From Mesostigma viride (Eukaryota > Streptophyta > Mesostigmatophyceae > Mesostigmatales > Mesostigmataceae), in contig RPFO01000072.1 in NCBI GenBank assembly GCA_009746045.1, positions 5,016,087-5,080,086 of the forward strand: a stretch of 64,000 bases of DNA. The letters run 5' to 3'. Under the pieces are notes generated by a model. The model did not search any database and was not told the DNA's origin. It saw only the letters and a list, made by a program, of their open reading frames with translations. Every line of letters begins with the position of its first letter. Within the stretch, counting starts at the first letter, position 1. Shown here one piece after another: positions 55,048 through 64,000 of the stretch. The position numbers were made by a program, and so were the translations under genes.

Positions 55048-55063
55048 TGGTATCGGAGGAATC
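55048..55063 (+). promoter_or_regulatory. Primer-binding site of the Copia element
   Basis: TGGTATCGGAGG starts at the base after the LTR and resembles TGGTATCAGAGC, the complement of the initiator tRNA-Met 3' end used by many Copia elements, with one difference in the first ten bases. Confidence 0.75.
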
Positions 55064-55066
55064 TTC

Positions 55067-58000
55067 ATGAGCTCCAAGAAGACCACCAAGAAACCCAGCC
55101 CAGCTACAAGCTCCATGGCAAGCGACGTCGACTACACTCCTATGCTGAATGTGTGCTCCAAGATGGTGCTGAAATTCGATGGCACAAGCCTACGTGGCTG
55201 GGAGGAGACCAAGACATCTCTTGAGGGTTTCTGTTCCTTCTATGAGGTTAAGGACGTCCTGCTGGGCACCAGGCAGGACCGCAAGGCTGACCAAGCTGTT
55301 GGCCTTGTCATCTCAGCTGCACTTGTGGGAGAAGCGAGGCGCATCCTATCGCTCGTGCCAGACCAATCTGGCAGCAAGCTCTACAAGACGCTGAGGGAGG
55401 TCTACGAGCAACAAAAGCTCACCAAGAGTCACCGCATGGACCTCAGGATTCAGCTTCACCGGCTGCAAATGAAGCCTGGGGAGACCATGGGGCAGTATAT
55501 CCTACGTGGATTGCTGCTGCTGGCGGACTACCGTGCGGTGGGAGGCGTCATGAGCGACCAAGATTTTGCGGCTATCCTCAAGAGCGGCCTGCCTGACCGA
55601 TATCGCCCTGCCCTGATTTCAGCGCACTTCAAAGAGGAGGACAGCTTGGAGGAGGTCAAGGCTGCGCTGCTGGAGGCGGAGGACATGCTGCTGGGAGGAC
55701 GGCCTTCTCAAGCTACCAAGGAGGAGCCAGCCCAAGGTCAAGCTTTCCACACTGCCAACAAGGGTGGTGAGAGGAAGCACTGCGCCTACTGCAACAGGAG
55801 TGGGCATGCGGAGACCCAGTGCTGGCAAAAGAACTCCCAGCTCAAGCCACGAAGCAAGAACCAAGGACGGCGGGGCAACCAGCGCAGGAGGGGCAACCAA
55901 GCGACCAAGAAGGAGACCTCACCTGGCGGAAGCGTGGCCAACAACACCCAGGAGGCCGCGGAGCTGCCGGAGGGCTTCGTCTTCACCACCATCGCCGAGT
56001 CGGCGCCGTCGCAGGAGGCTGCTGCACTCACGCAGTATAGCCCCAAGCCCCCTGCCTGGGTTCTGGACTCCGCTGCAAGCAGCCACATGTCCCCATGCCG
56101 CACTGACTTTGTGTCCCTCACCCCCACCACTAGGAACATCGTCGGATCAGGAGGACGTCTTCGCGCGACGGGAGTGGGCACGATTCGGCTCAAACTGCCC
56201 AACCAGCATGTGCACCTGAATGGTGCGCTCTTCGTGCCCGGCTTGAGCGCCCGACTGCTATCAGCTGGGCAGCTCGCCAAGGACGGCCACAAAGTCGACC
56301 TCACCGAGCAGACAGTGGTGCTGGACAACGAGACGCACAAGATTGCGCTGCAGAACAACATCTACGTGTTACCTGCGGAGCGCGACGAGGCGGCAATGGC
56401 TGCCACGGCCATCGAGCGGCCGGCGAGCCTGCTCTGGCACTGGCGTCTTGGGCATGCTGGCGAAGATCGGATCAAGAGGCTGGCCGCCATTCCGGAGTCT
56501 AACCTTTTTTCGAGGCGCCTGTCATCGCCTGGCTGCCCATCCTGCCCTGCTGGCTTCATCAAGAGGCGCTCATTTTCGCCTGGACAGCTCCGATCGACTG
56601 TTCCCCGAGCCAAGCTTCACAGCGACATTCTCGGGCCGATGCAGCCAGCAATTGGAGGCGCCCGCTACATGCTCGGCTTCACCGACGATGCTACCCGCTG
56701 GCGATGGTGCTTTCCGCTTCGACACAAGGACGAGGCTGTTGACGCCTTGCAACAGCTGCTCGCGCGCGAAATTCGCCCCTTCTACAACGGTTCGATTCTT
56801 CTCCGGACCGACAACGACGCAGTCTTCACTGGGCAGGCGTGGCGGGCCGTCTGCGCTGAACACCGAGTGCACCAGGAGTTCTCCAGCCCCTACACTCCTG
56901 AGCAGAACGGAGTGGCGGAGCGGCTGTGGGGTCTGGCCATGGGCATGACACTGGCAATGCTCACGCATGCCGGTTTGCCCAAAGGATTCTGGGCACTAGC
57001 CTTCAATTGCGCGGTTTATATACTTAACCGCCTGCCGTCTAGCTCGAATCCTGGAGGTGCCACGCCACACTTCCTGCTCACCGGTCGCAATGCGGATCTC
57101 TCGAATCTTCGAATTTTCGGCTGCCCTGCCTTCTATCGGGTGGAGGGCCCACGTGGCAAGCTGGAGGCCAAGGCTCTGCCTGGAATCTTCGTCGGCTATG
57201 ATCTGGAATCGCCGGCGTACCTCATTTACCGTCCAGAATCCAAGGATGTCATTCGCCGCCTGCATGTCACCTTCAATGAGGCCTGGCGCAATGGGGCCAT
57301 GCCAACTCCTGCGCCGCTTCTGGAAAGTTCTGCCGCACTGGAGGAAACTTCACCAACTGATCTTCCGGCTGTAGCAGAAGTTCAGCCAAATTCTCTGGCC
57401 GAACCTAGCGGACCGGTCACCCGGTCTCAGGCGAGGTTTCTGGACGCCACCAGAAGGGATATTCCTGAGGAGCTTCGCCACGAGGGAGCGGACGCACCAA
57501 GTCCTGATGCAGTCAACGTCCCAAGTCCTAGACCAGTTCCGGAGGCGCTCGACGGTGCTCCAAACTTTTCACAGCCCGTCCTAACTACTGACGACGTCTC
57601 CCCAAGTGACGCACGGGAGCTGTCTGCTGGTCCACCGGTCACTGCCACTTCAAGTGCTGCTCGACTGCAAAGTACAATCTCTGCGCTGCGACGTAACCCA
57701 GCTGGTAATGTCGCCATGGCAACTGCTGATGAGCTGATGTTTTGCGGTAGCACCCGTGAACCCCTCGCGATGGAGATTACTACCTATGCTCCCCCTGTCA
57801 CGGTGTCGCCTAAATGGGCTCGTTTTTTTCCGCATTACCAGTCAGTTCGTGATCTTTTTGACACAGTGCATTTTACTGGCAGTGACGTTTCCCTTCCCGT
57901 CTCCTTTACTGAGGCTAACAACAGTCCAGAGTGGCGGGCTGCGATGTTGAGCGAAATTAATAGCATTCGTGATCATGCAGTATACTCGCTTGTGAGCCCG

Positions 58001-59410
58001 CGTACTTTGCCCGCCGGTGCCAAGGTCCTCCCTTCCCGGTGGGTATTTGCTGTCAAGTCCGACGGCCGTCACAAGGCCAGGTTTGTCGTGAAAGGTTTTG
58101 CCCAACGTGAAGGTATCGACTTTAATGAAGTCTTTTCCCCCACTGTTCGTGCGTCCACCGTGCGACTTGCTCTTGCTTTAGCTGTCACGTCTGGCTTTAC
58201 TGTCAAGCAGCTCGATGTCCGAACCGCTTTTCTCTATGCTCCCCTACAGGAGGATGTCTTTGTGCGTCCCCCTACTGGCTTTGAAGAGCGGGATGCCAAT
58301 GGCGATGTGCTTGTGTGGAAGCTGCACCGCAGCTTGTATGGCATCAAGCAAGCGCCACGCAATTGGCATAAAACGTTCCGTGCACACCTTCTTTCTGACG
58401 GCGCCATCCAAAGCCAAATTGATGCGTGCCTGTATTACTACCCTTCGTCTCGTGGTTTCGTGTTCGTGCACGTCGATGACATTCTTGCTGCTCATCCTTC
58501 CCCTTCCTGGCTGGCATCCTGGTCTCGCCGTTTGGCTAATACTTTTCAAATCACTGAGTCGGACAATCCCTCTCTTTTCCTCGGTGTTTCCCTTACTATC
58601 GACCCTGCGTCTCGTTCCCTTACCATGCACCAACGGCCCTACATTGAAGCTATTGCTGCCCGTTTTGGGCTTTCTACCCCTCACCCTGTGCACACCCCTA
58701 TAGTGCCTGGTAGTCCCCGTCGCGAGGGGGGAATGTGTGATGCCCCAAACCATCAACTCTTTCAGCAGATTGTTGGTGCTCTCATGTACGCCGCGACATG
58801 GACGCGCCCAGACATTGCTTTTGCTGTCAACCAGCTGGCCCAATGCATGCAGGCACCCACGGAGGGCGACTTGGAGCTGGCCAAGCGAGTGGTGCGCTAC
58901 CTTGTCCACACCAAGGACTTGGGACTGCGCTATGGTGGCCAAGGGGGGCTGGAGGGGTGGACGGATGCCGATTGGGGGAACTGCCCTGAGACACGCAGAT
59001 CTGTCTCTGGCAATGTAGTGATGTTCAGGGGGGCCGCAGTCGAGTGGTGCAGCCGCAAGCAGCACGTTACCGCCCTGTCTTCCTGCGAGGCGGAGTACAT
59101 TGCTGCTAGCAGCGTAACCCAGCTAGTGCTTCCACTGAGGCACATGTTGGGGGAGCTGGGGCATCCAGTTCAGGGGCCCACGCCTGTCTTCTGCGACAAC
59201 ACAGGCGCCGTGGCACTCGCTCGTGACCCTGTTCATCCCAAGCGCACGAAGCACATTGACGTGCGTTTCCATTTCATCCGGGAGAAGGTGGAGGGGGGAC
59301 TCATCGCCATGAAGCATTGTCCTGGGGAGGACATGCTTGCTGATCTTCTGACGAAGGCACTTTCACGTGCCAGGTTCACTGCCCTGCGTGGCAAACTCAT
59401 GTCAACTTAG
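55067..59410 (+). CDS. Copia gag-pol polyprotein
   Basis: 1,447 codons, intact, with the ATG 20 bases after the LTR. Gag region (about 30-230: KFDGTSLRGWEETKTSLEGF, LQMKPGETMGQYILRGLLLL). Zinc knuckle CAYCNRSGHAETQC (about 238). Aspartic protease WVLDSAASSHMSP (about 333). GAG-pre-integrase LLWHWRLGHAGEDRIKRLA (about 456). Integrase triad D in HSDILGP (about 519), D in RTDNDAVF (about 580) and E in EQNGVAERLWG (about 616). Reverse transcriptase from WVFAVKSDGRHKARFVVKGF (about 991) to FVHVDDILAAH (about 1134). RNase H from GWTDADWGNC (about 1298), SSCEAEYIA and LADLLTKAL at the end. Gag and pol are in one frame. Every catalytic residue I can check is present. Confidence 0.97.
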   Translation: MSSKKTTKKPSPATSSMASDVDYTPMLNVCSKMVLKFDGTSLRGWEETKTSLEGFCSFYEVKDVLLGTRQDRKADQAVGLVISAALVGEARRILSLVPDQSGSKLYKTLREVYEQQKLTKSHRMDLRIQLHRLQMKPGETMGQYILRGLLLLADYRAVGGVMSDQDFAAILKSGLPDRYRPALISAHFKEEDSLEEVKAALLEAEDMLLGGRPSQATKEEPAQGQAFHTANKGGERKHCAYCNRSGHAETQCWQKNSQLKPRSKNQGRRGNQRRRGNQATKKETSPGGSVANNTQEAAELPEGFVFTTIAESAPSQEAAALTQYSPKPPAWVLDSAASSHMSPCRTDFVSLTPTTRNIVGSGGRLRATGVGTIRLKLPNQHVHLNGALFVPGLSARLLSAGQLAKDGHKVDLTEQTVVLDNETHKIALQNNIYVLPAERDEAAMAATAIERPASLLWHWRLGHAGEDRIKRLAAIPESNLFSRRLSSPGCPSCPAGFIKRRSFSPGQLRSTVPRAKLHSDILGPMQPAIGGARYMLGFTDDATRWRWCFPLRHKDEAVDALQQLLAREIRPFYNGSILLRTDNDAVFTGQAWRAVCAEHRVHQEFSSPYTPEQNGVAERLWGLAMGMTLAMLTHAGLPKGFWALAFNCAVYILNRLPSSSNPGGATPHFLLTGRNADLSNLRIFGCPAFYRVEGPRGKLEAKALPGIFVGYDLESPAYLIYRPESKDVIRRLHVTFNEAWRNGAMPTPAPLLESSAALEETSPTDLPAVAEVQPNSLAEPSGPVTRSQARFLDATRRDIPEELRHEGADAPSPDAVNVPSPRPVPEALDGAPNFSQPVLTTDDVSPSDARELSAGPPVTATSSAARLQSTISALRRNPAGNVAMATADELMFCGSTREPLAMEITTYAPPVTVSPKWARFFPHYQSVRDLFDTVHFTGSDVSLPVSFTEANNSPEWRAAMLSEINSIRDHAVYSLVSPRTLPAGAKVLPSRWVFAVKSDGRHKARFVVKGFAQREGIDFNEVFSPTVRASTVRLALALAVTSGFTVKQLDVRTAFLYAPLQEDVFVRPPTGFEERDANGDVLVWKLHRSLYGIKQAPRNWHKTFRAHLLSDGAIQSQIDACLYYYPSSRGFVFVHVDDILAAHPSPSWLASWSRRLANTFQITESDNPSLFLGVSLTIDPASRSLTMHQRPYIEAIAARFGLSTPHPVHTPIVPGSPRREGGMCDAPNHQLFQQIVGALMYAATWTRPDIAFAVNQLAQCMQAPTEGDLELAKRVVRYLVHTKDLGLRYGGQGGLEGWTDADWGNCPETRRSVSGNVVMFRGAAVEWCSRKQHVTALSSCEAEYIAASSVTQLVLPLRHMLGELGHPVQGPTPVFCDNTGAVALARDPVHPKRTKHIDVRFHFIREKVEGGLIAMKHCPGEDMLADLLTKALSRARFTALRGKLMST

Positions 59411-59430
59411 TCCTTTGTGTTCAGCTGGCT

Positions 59431-59438
59431 AAGGGGGG
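59431..59438 (+). other. Polypurine tract of the Copia element
   Basis: AAGGGGGG directly before the 3' LTR. Confidence 0.8.
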
Positions 59439-60216
59439 TGTTGGGGATCATATACCCACCTGCCCACACTATATTCCAGCCTGACTTTATTCTTCTTTGT
59501 TTTACTTCACAAGGGCTGAGAATTTGATAGATTTGATAAGTTAGATGAATTGCTCTCAATGAGCTGATCAATGTTCATGTGCCATAGTCCTATATTTGGC
59601 CATAGATCTCTTGTACCTGAGTTGGTCTAGTAGCATCACTTCCATGCTTGACAAGTGGTGTACTTCTTTGGTAGACAAGTGTCCATTCCATGAGCTGACA
59701 TGTGTTGGAAGCTCATAGTGACAAGTGTTGCATTCCATTGACTGACAAGTGGATAGACTCATTGGATTACACTTGTCATTCCAAGTAGAAACCATGTGTC
59801 ACTTTATTAAGCATTAGATGTGGCACATTGTTCAGAGGACATTTGGCAATCAACTGTCATGCCAGCTCATTAGAACCTTTCTAGAATGACCTTGGAATGT
59901 TCTAGGAATATGCCAGGAATATTCCTGGAATATACTGAGAATATGCTGGGAATATGCTTAGATGTTTCTACAAGCTTCTATGATGACATCAGCATCTGAT
60001 GTCATCCTTCCTAGCTAGAAAGGTATAAAAAGAAACTGGCTCCTAAGGCCAGGTACCTCTTTTCCTAACCTCTCAGCCTAAGAAATAAAACTCTTTTTCT
60101 GGTCTCTCTTCCATTGTCTTCAAGCTCAGTCTTTCATCACCTGCAAGGTGCAAGGGTAACAAGGCCAAGCACAAGGCATTGTGTAAAACCCATTAGTTTC
60201 CTCTACCTTTCCAACA
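59439..60216 (+). repeat. 3' LTR of the Copia element
   Basis: 778 bp with no difference from the 5' LTR seen by eye. Followed by CTCAC. Confidence 0.95.
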
Positions 60217-60221
60217 CTCAC

Positions 60222-61476
60222 CAAGCGGCCTGTGCGCGGAGTTCAACACTTCACCTGCGGGGCATACAGGCAGCAAATTTCTGGCATATAGGCAGCAAAG
60301 CCTGTCGTTAAAATCGATATCCTTACTATGTTAGCACCGGGACTTGGGACCCTAGGCCTGGTGCTACTTAAAGCCCTAGTGTGGCACTAAGTTCCCCCTT
60401 TTGGGGCCAAGTCGTTGGCTTGCAACGCGCTAATTTTGTGGCCCCTATCCATGGCCGGCACAGGCACGCGCATGCCGTGTGAAGCTACAACAGGAAAATC
60501 ACTTTGCAGTGCTCATTTGGACCCTGCCTTGCTTGATTGAACCCCTTTGTTCTTACTTCATCAACATTCTGCCAAAATTTGCTTTAACGTCCTAGTTCGA
60601 TCCACTCCATCGACATGCACCATGCCTTGCTTTAACCTCCTCAGCTCCTACTCCATCGACAACCTGCCTTGCTTTAACCTCCTCAGATACAACTCCATCG
60701 ACAACCTGCCTTGCTTTAACCTCCTCAGTTCCAACTCCATCGCCACCATGCCTTGCGTTACCCTCAGTTCCTACTCCATCGACACCCTGCCCTGCTTTAC
60801 CCTGCGTCTGCTGCAAGCATGAGGGATGGTTGCCATCCTTCAATGCGTTGCCATCTGCCGGCCCCCAGTTTAACACGCGCGGCATGCCTTTGCATGCCTC
60901 TCACTGGCACTGCAAGATGCAGGGATCGTGTGCGGTGGCATTCACTTCACTGTAGTTGGGCACCACAAGTACCTCTAAGGCCATCAGGTCGGTCACAGAC
61001 AGTAGGCGCCTCTCACACAGGACCGTGTTGACAATCACAGACATCACCGCGGCTGTCATGCGCCTTATTGGGCAGTACTATTAAAGGAGCCACCAAGGTG
61101 CTGTCCTTAAACAGGGTTGCATTGACAATTACAAACGTCACTGCGGATGCCGCGTGCCAAGTGGGAACCGTCAAGCCTACTAGGCTGGGCAGCAGGGCAC
61201 CCCATGCAAGTGAGGGTAGGGCTCCACAGTTGATGCTTCTGACACCTGCGAGCTGCCGGCTGTCACCTAGATCATTTTTCGGCAGCCATGTGCAGTTTCC
61301 CCTATGTTGATGTACCAAAATGAAATGAAGCCTGTTCATCGCGTGGGTGGTAATACGGCACCGCATTCTCCCCATATGTTCAATGTGGGTCTGAGGTTTC
61401 CTTCCCCTTTTTCTCTTATTTCTGCCTGACAAATCTTATTTCCCGTTATTTCTTATTTCCCGTTGTGTGGGTGCAG
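60222..61476. other. Presumed intronic or decayed repeat-exon stretch
   Basis: Contains the 42-bp minisatellite and, at about 61018-61170, two short frames with TVLTITDITAA and ALTITNVTADAA. These resemble beta-helix coil segments but lack convincing exon boundaries. Directly right of the Copia element a frame reads QAACARSSTLHLRGIQAANF to a stop at 60309-60311. Confidence 0.35.
60582..60805 (+). repeat. 42-bp minisatellite, about five units
   Basis: GCCTTGC(T/G)TTA starts at 60624, 60666, 60708 and 60750, with diverged units at both ends. The period is divisible by three, so a 14-residue repeat is open on both strands, but no gene context supports it. Confidence 0.85.
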
Positions 61477-61554
61477 GATGAGGGCGCTTTCTCCATCACT
61501 GGAGCGGGGTGCGCGGTGACTTGCACAAATTGTGGATTCTTCAATAATTTGGCG
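61477..61554 (+). CDS. Exon of the Pmp-like gene, one repeat coil
   Basis: Exactly 26 codons, phase 0 on both sides, between GTGGGTGCAG and the donor GTGAGC. It reads DEGAFSITGAGCAVTC, then TNCGFFNNLA. Compared with the exon at 63126-63206 the pattern xGAxS...G...C..C.F..N.A is kept in register. FFNN fits the FxxN motif of polymorphic membrane protein repeats. Confidence 0.65.
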
Positions 61555-63125
61555 GTGAGCGTTGTCGATTTGTGGGTCACGGGGTGATTTGGAAACTACT
61601 GTGGACATCAGGGTTCCCATTCTTACCAGCTGTATCCATCTTCAACGACCTATCTTAGAGTCACAGGGGTATGTGGCACCCGTCGCGGACACTATTTGCT
61701 CTATTTTTGTCCAAAATGTCAACTATATTCATCGCCCTGGTTGCATCTTCTAGCTCCTGGCCTAGCTCGCTCAAAGTGCAATGTACTTGCTGCATGCTAG
61801 GCTTCACGCAAGCGACCCATTCCTTCCGCCTAGTCAACGCGGTGGTGTGATTGTGGCCTGGGGCCCCTGATCTGTTGTGTGATGTGTATCAGCACGTTGT
61901 GTTCAGGGCTACCATGTGTGCTGAAATTATGCAAGCTCTTCAGCGTGGCTTGGGTTTAGTAGGAGGCTATGGGTGGTTTACCAAATAGGGCTCGGCTCAC
62001 CTCTGAAAGACTATTCTCGGGCGGGGATGGTGGAGGTTTACTACCACCATATCAGTGTCAGGCAAGAACGGTTCCTCGATCGTAAAGCAGAAAACATCTG
62101 GGTCTTTCCTGTGTGGTTTCGTTTGGGTTGCGTGCAGCGAACAACCTGTGTAGCTGTGGAGGCTACTAAGGGGCTGAGTTTGGATGTGTGCTGGTCCGGG
62201 CCGGCTACCACGGGCTGGCTGGGGGGGTCCGAGAGGGGGGGGAAGGGGGCGGGAGGATGGCGTGACACCAGCCAGGGCATGCTTTGCTGCGAGCGCGCCG
62301 ATAAAACTATGAAGGAATATAAAGTCTCTTGAAATCACGCTTATGGTCAACCAAGTATCAGTTTCATTTTCGATTCATAGACTTTTAATTAACTATTATT
62401 TTGATGATCCAGGCAGCTGTCCGCCTCACGGGCGCGTTGGTTGTTCTTGTTGTGTACTTTCTTGGTCTCTGGTTCAATGGCTCTCTCGAGCCTGATCGCA
62501 TGCAGGTAGCGGTCGAAAAAAATCATGTAACATGTAAATTATTAATAGTGGCGACCAGCGCCTGGGCCGTGCATTCTAGCTAGTTTCTGCTGGTCACCAC
62601 CCACGTGGCCAGGGGGTCTGCCTGGGCCGGACAAGCAGCCGATCCCCTACACTCGCCATCAGTCTATGTTATATTTCCACTGGACCAGGTATTGGGAGCT
62701 GGTCGATAAATACCAGCAATACAGCTAGTCGTATCAATACTACTATATACTACAATACTACATACATAGTCGTATGATATGGTGGCTGAAGGTGCCCTCC
62801 AGAGTGTAGGGCAGACAGCAGCGCGCAGCATCATTGCCTCAACGGTGACCTTCATCCCTTTTTTTCTGCAGAACGTGCGCGCTATGCTGTCATGTTGAAA
62901 CTTTGCGTGTGAACGGATCCTGGTGACCATCACATGTCTAACAGCGGCATCATGGCCTATGTCATGCAGGGTTGTGGCACGGAAATTCGAAATGTGACAA
63001 CTTATTTTCCAACCTAAAGCTAACCTGCCAGTGGCTTCATGTCCTTTGGTTCCCCCTTGCCTTCTGCCCCCTGGCCTTCTTGGTTCTTCCTTGGTTCTTC
63101 CCTGTCCACATTTGTGGTTCCCCAG
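61555..63125. other. Presumed intron
   Basis: No supported exon. Frames of 100-150 codons on both strands (about 61973-62350, 62664-63134) lack domains and splice context. The last 60 bases before 63126 are pyrimidine-rich. Confidence 0.4.
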
Positions 63126-63206
63126 ATTTCCCATGGGGCTGCGGTCAGCCTCCGATCCGGCTCGTTTGCGTGCGCGGGCTGTCAGTTCTCAGGCAACCAA
63201 GCCAAG
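63126..63206 (+). CDS. Exon of the Pmp-like gene, one repeat coil
   Basis: 27 codons, phase 0 on both sides, after TTTGTGGTTCCCCAG and before GTGTGT. It reads ISHGAAVSLRSGSFACAG, then CQFSGNQAK. FSGN matches FxxN and HGAAV resembles GGA(I/V). Two cysteines three residues apart are shared with the exon at 61477. Confidence 0.65.
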
Positions 63207-63602
63207 GTGTGTCTACTACCAGGTGCCTGTAGTGGGCTGGTGGCAACGTTAGTGCCCTCATAAAGTTTAAGGGGCTAGGCGCAAGTAGTGGCTTTTCTTA
63301 CGCGCAGTGAAACCGATGGCATCATTATCAGGAAATGCCGACAGCGATCATGGAAAATCGGCATCTACGACCGCTGTTTGCTTAGAGTTCCTTGCTTTGG
63401 ACGTTGCCCAATGATCTGAAAACGCAGCATGAAATGTTTTGGTGGCTCTTGCCTTTCTATGATGGCTTGATTGTCTACGCCCGCGCGTTCTAGTATTCTT
63501 GTATATCTGATCTTTACAGCCACGTGACTTACATAGTCAGTCTACCTGTCGGTTTTTCTCATCTGCTTTTTCCACAACTGCTACTGCCTTCCTTTGGTGC
63601 AG
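63207..63602. other. Presumed intron
   Basis: No exon seen. It begins with the GTGTGT donor and ends in the pyrimidine-rich acceptor region CTGCCTTCCTTTGGTGCAG. Confidence 0.5.
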
Positions 63603-63671
63603 ATTGGTGGCGCTATTTATGTTGCAGCAGGGGGGCGTGCGGAGCTGGACTTTCCTTCTTTCTCGAAAAAT
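63603..63671 (+). CDS. Exon of the Pmp-like gene, one repeat coil
   Basis: 23 codons, phase 0 on both sides, with donor GTAAGA. It reads IGGAIYVAAGGRAELD, then FPSFSKN. GGAIY and FSKN are the two signature motifs of chlamydial polymorphic membrane protein repeats (GGAI and FxxN), spaced as in one beta-helix coil. This is the best single piece of evidence for the gene's identity. Confidence 0.7.
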
Positions 63672-64000
63672 GTAAGATGTCGTTTCTTGCCCCTCAAGTG
63701 CCTTTCTCTTGTCCTAAGCTGCCCTGATCTGAGCACTGCCCCTTGTTTCGCCCCACGTGCCCTTTAGTCACCCTCTTCAGACTGCTTGCCCCTGTTCAGC
63801 CGCCTGCTGCCCATTACTTGCCGCATCTTTAGCCTTTTTCGTCGCATCTTCTTGTCACTGCGTGCCGGTTTACCGCGGCACTTGTGTGCGAATGTGTGTT
63901 AAGCACTTTTTAAAAACTTCTTATTTGCCTACTGCTACTCCTTTACATCACAGTAGTCCATAGTAGACCCAAAGTAAGACATCCCAAGGTCTCAAAAGTA
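63672..64000. other. Presumed intron to the window edge
   Basis: No further exon was recognised before the end of the window. The gene probably continues. Confidence 0.4.

Larger units (their letters stand above)
54270..60216 (+). mobile_element. Full-length young Copia retrotransposon
   Basis: 5,947 bp with two 778-bp LTRs that look identical on reading, a 5-bp target duplication, a primer-binding site, one intact gag-pol ORF and a polypurine tract. The domain order (gag, protease, integrase, reverse transcriptase, RNase H) is that of Ty1/Copia. Identical LTRs and an intact ORF indicate recent, possibly still active, transposition. Confidence 0.97.

Noticed and set aside
60592..60885. 97-codon minus-strand repetitive frame (VDGVGTEEVKARQ repeats)
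   Set aside because: Antisense of a 42-bp minisatellite whose period keeps both strands open; no gene context.

Overview
This is a eukaryotic nuclear window that is poor in genes and very rich in transposons. Signs of eukaryotic origin are GT-AG introns between short coding exons, LTR and non-LTR retrotransposons, TTAA-flanked DNA transposons and many minisatellites. The organism cannot be fixed from the sequence. An alga, plausibly of the green lineage, fits the Copia and chromodomain Ty3/Gypsy elements, the LINE relics and a host gene with chlamydial-Pmp-like beta-helix repeats. That assignment is inference.

Layout. Positions 1-9,900 are mostly non-coding. They hold several minisatellites, a 1.33-kb piggyBac-like non-autonomous element (5310-6639), a 100-nt hairpin, an 87-bp tandem array and two candidate host exons. 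Positions 9,940-45,305 are a nested transposon pile. A row of 5'-truncated LINE copies (RTE/jockey-type reverse transcriptase, short A/T-rich repeat tails) forms the base. One LINE is split by a palindrome-ended DNA element (12445-16481), which is itself split by a TTAA-flanked element (14080-16353). The next LINE is split at CGTAG by a 27.4-kb composite (17356-44751). This composite is a minus-strand Ty3/Gypsy chromovirus (copy A) carrying three DNA-transposon insertions. A second, plus-strand copy of the same chromovirus (copy B, 33594-44404, duplication CCTAT) is inserted in A's own 5' LTR.

The chromovirus family is the most interesting object. Besides gag, protease, reverse transcriptase, RNase H and a chromodomain integrase, it carries four unusual features. 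They are an RGG-rich ORF that starts inside the LTR, a separate small ORF resembling the RNase H1 N-terminal/caulimovirus viroplasmin domain, a long unrecognised ORF (about 765 codons) after the integrase, and two poly-G tracts exactly where the frame steps by -1 (gag to pol, and RNase H to integrase). The same purine motif is the polypurine tract next to the 3' LTR.

Positions 45,306-50,090 are mostly non-coding and include another copy of the palindrome-ended element (48317-50090). From about 51,000 to the end there appears to be a plus-strand host gene. Its short phase-0 exons encode repeats with GGA(I/V)- and FxxN-like motifs. A young full-length Copia element (54270-60216, LTRs identical as far as read by eye, intact 1,447-codon polyprotein, duplication CTCAC) sits inside this gene region.
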